The translations under genes were made by a program, and so were the position numbers. The notes beneath the pieces are model-generated. The model searched no databases. It saw only the letters and a list, made by a program, of their open reading frames with translations, and was not told the DNA's origin. From contig JAKLKE010000006.1 of assembly GCA_023150775.1 (NCBI GenBank), positions 1 to 63,626 of the forward strand: a stretch of 63,626 nucleotides of DNA, written 5' to 3'. The DNA comes from Myxococcota bacterium. GTDB lineage: Bacteria; Myxococcota_A; UBA796; CAJQPC01. Below are positions 61,997 to 63,626 of this stretch, piece by piece. Numbering within the stretch: the first letter of the stretch is position 1; each line of letters begins with the position of its first letter.

Positions 61997-63626
61997 TCAG
62001 CGCACCCAGAGCGCCACGGAGTACAGTCGGGCCTCGTCGCCGTAGGTGTCACACATCAGCGAGGTGAGGTGGAAGGACTCTAGCTCCGCGCCGAGATCGT
62101 ACTGGGTGATGGACTCCCAGTCTAGGTTGCCGAGGGTCGTCGTCGCGCAGGTGTAGCCGGGGACGTAGGCCTGCTCGGCGGCGGTGTAGGCCCCGGCGTA
62201 GGAGCCGGTGAAGCAGTTGTTTCCGGCTGACTTGTCGGGCATCGCGCACTGGAGATCGGTCGGGTTTCCGCCCGCCGTCGCCCAGAACCACACCCCCGAC
62301 TGCTCCATGCTGCTGCCGTAGAAGTCAAGATCAAACAGCGCCTCGCCGCCGTTGGGCACCGCGACGCTGTACTGGTAGTCGATCACGTCGCCTTTGGCGT
62401 CGCCGTCGGCCCACTCTAAGTACGTTGAGCTCGTCGTCCAAGACGTCATGTTGTTGAAGTTCTCGGTGAACAGGCTCTCGAAGTCGCTGAGGCTGTCGCC
62501 GTCGTTGCGGCGATCCCAGTCCAACACGAGGGTGAAGCCGCCGCCGTCGGTGGTCATGTCGCAGCGGTAGAGCGCCGCGCCCGAGCCGTCGGGGTCAAGG
62601 GCGTAGTCCCCATCCCCGACCGAGGAGCCGTCGTTGAGGATCTCCAGACACGACTCGCCGGGGCAGTCGAGGCCGCTGCCGAGCACGCCGTTGTTTAAGG
62701 CGCCGTCGCAGTCGTTGTCTTCGCCGTCACAGCGCTCGGCGGCGCCGGGGTAGCTCGCGCCGTCTGTGTCGTCGCAGTCGGAGTCGTCCTCGCTGGCCCC
62801 GGCGGGCAGCGCGCAGGACAAGACGAGGGCGCCCGGGTCACCGAAGCTGTCGCCGTCCGCGTCGGCGTAAAAGACGGCGCCGGTGGAGTTGTCGACGTCG
62901 GGGTCGTCGTCGTCGATGAGCGTGTCGCAGTCGTTGTCTTGAAGGTCACAGACCTCGGCGGCGCTGGGGGAGATCGCCGCCTCGGCGTCGTCACAGTCCA
63001 GGTCGTCCGCGGAGTAACCTTCGGGCAGGGCGCAGGCGAAGGTGGGGGCGTCGTGATCCCCGTAGCCGTCGCCGTCGGCGTCAGCGTAGAACACCGTGCC
63101 GGTGCTGAGGTTCACGTCGCCGTCCGCGTCGTCGATGAACTCGTCACAGTCGTTGTCGAGGAGGTCACAGACCTCGGCGGCGTCGGGGTGGATCGTGTCG
63201 TCACCATCATCACAGTCGTCAGCGCTCGCGGCGTAGCCCGGCGGGGCCTCACAGGCGGCGACGGGGAAGTCAACATCCCCGAAGCCGTCGCCGTCTGTGT
63301 CTTGATAAAACGTCGAGGTCACGCCCTCATCGGCCTCACCGTCGCAGTCGTCGTCCTCGCCGTCGCAGGTCTCGGCGGCCTCGGGGAAGGTGTCGGCGTT
63401 CGTGTCGTCACAGTCGCGGTTGTCGGCGACCTGGTCGCCGCCGGGCTCACAGCCTTGGCTCGCCGTGCTGGGGTCGCCGAAGCCGTCGCCGTCGCCATCG
63501 GTGTACCAGACGTCGCCGACGGCCTCATCGATCTCGCCGTCACAGTCGTCGTCGACGCCGTCGCAGCGCTCGTTGGCGTCGGGGTTGATCTCGGCGCTGG
63601 TGTCGTCGCAGTCTTCAGCGTTGAGG
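61997..63626 (-). CDS. MopE-like metal-binding protein with fibrinogen-like domain (5' end outside window)
   Basis: The frame is open from the stop at 61997 to the right edge, at least 543 aa; internal GTG codons are not starts. At least seven MopE-type repeats (FYQDTDGDGFGDVDF, CDDGDDTIHPDAAEVCD, LLDNDCDEFIDDADG) are followed by a fibrinogen-like C-terminal domain (ESCLEILNDGSSVGDGDYALDPDG, YRCDMTTDGGGFTLVLDWD). Same architecture as the gene at 15298-17226. The N-terminus, and so any signal peptide, cannot be seen. Confidence 0.88.
   Translation of the reverse strand, partial: LNAEDCDDTSAEINPDANERCDGVDDDCDGEIDEAVGDVWYTDGDGDGFGDPSTASQGCEPGGDQVADNRDCDDTNADTFPEAAETCDGEDDDCDGEADEGVTSTFYQDTDGDGFGDVDFPVAACEAPPGYAASADDCDDGDDTIHPDAAEVCDLLDNDCDEFIDDADGDVNLSTGTVFYADADGDGYGDHDAPTFACALPEGYSADDLDCDDAEAAISPSAAEVCDLQDNDCDTLIDDDDPDVDNSTGAVFYADADGDSFGDPGALVLSCALPAGASEDDSDCDDTDGASYPGAAERCDGEDNDCDGALNNGVLGSGLDCPGESCLEILNDGSSVGDGDYALDPDGSGAALYRCDMTTDGGGFTLVLDWDRRNDGDSLSDFESLFTENFNNMTSWTTSSTYLEWADGDAKGDVIDYQYSVAVPNGGEALFDLDFYGSSMEQSGVWFWATAGGNPTDLQCAMPDKSAGNNCFTGSYAGAYTAAEQAYVPGYTCATTTLGNLDWESITQYDLGAELESFHLTSLMCDTYGDEARLYSVALWVR

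Noticed and set aside
61997-63322. Complete gene starting at the GTG at 63322
   Set aside because: The same frame remains open to the window edge with more repeats, so the true start lies outside.

Overview
The window is high-GC bacterial chromosome that looks like Myxococcota (Deltaproteobacteria in older taxonomy). The main signs are a MYXO-CTERM sorting tail (52578-53627), two MopE-like proteins with many acidic DxDGDG / CDGxDxDCDG repeats (15298-17226 and 61997 to the window end), a DUF1552 plus DUF1592-type gene pair, about fifteen predicted lipoproteins, and an ECF sigma/anti-sigma pair. Genes are dense, often with 4-base ATGA overlaps. I see no rRNA, tRNA, CRISPR array, integrase or insertion sequence.

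Layout, left to right. 1-6.6 kb: an A/T-richer edge with a small unknown ORF, a penicillin-acylase-type lipoprotein, a small lipoprotein, an AraC regulator with a SOUL-type protein, then endonuclease V overlapping a 2OG-Fe(II) dioxygenase-like gene. 6.6-12.6 kb: two tandem giant beta-helix lipoproteins. 12.9-19.8 kb: pantothenate kinase, a YbjQ-like protein, ECF sigma and anti-sigma, a MopE-like lipoprotein on the other strand, a c-type cytochrome, an SDR and an SGNH hydrolase. 19.9-22.4 kb: a RebB-family (R-body) protein, an adjacent small protein and a GspE/PilB-type ATPase. 22.4-31.3 kb: six minus-strand genes, namely two arylsulfotransferase-like lipoproteins and a four-gene overlapping operon (two propeller lipoproteins, DUF1592-type, DUF1552). 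31.4-33.2 kb: an ExbD-like protein and two tandem V4R-like proteins. 33.2-38.6 kb: a GT39-like membrane protein, a DUF4157 (eCIS cargo-type) protein with a phospholipase-C-like motif, and a lipoprotein. 38.7-47.5 kb: mainly housekeeping genes on the plus strand (radical SAM/B12, aroC, pseudokinase-like membrane protein, dtd, suhB, a lid-less Hsp70, a J-protein and a coiled-coil membrane protein). 47.5-53.6 kb: a TerB-like protein, an unknown, a gpV-type spike, a zinc-ribbon methyltransferase, a PAAR tip and several exported proteins. 53.7-60.9 kb: PlsC, a BolA / monothiol glutaredoxin / CobW run, an esterase, a WD40 protein, an SRPBCC-like lipoprotein and a D,D-carboxypeptidase. 60.9-62.0 kb: an Abi_2 (AbiD/AbiF) HEPN gene preceded by its own promoter and a short terminated RNA. 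The right edge holds a truncated MopE-like gene.

The most interesting loci are (i) the Abi_2/HEPN gene with its upstream small RNA, which has the layout of an RNA-linked defence or toxin-antitoxin unit of the group proposed as ancestral to Cas13; (ii) RebB-like genes joined to a secretion-type ATPase; (iii) contractile-injection parts, a DUF4157 putative effector and an orphan PAAR / methyltransferase / gpV-spike cluster; and (iv) a run of tandem duplications and lipoproteins sharing an acidic Asp/Thr-rich stretch right after the lipid cysteine. Function calls rest on motif recognition by eye; no database search was possible.
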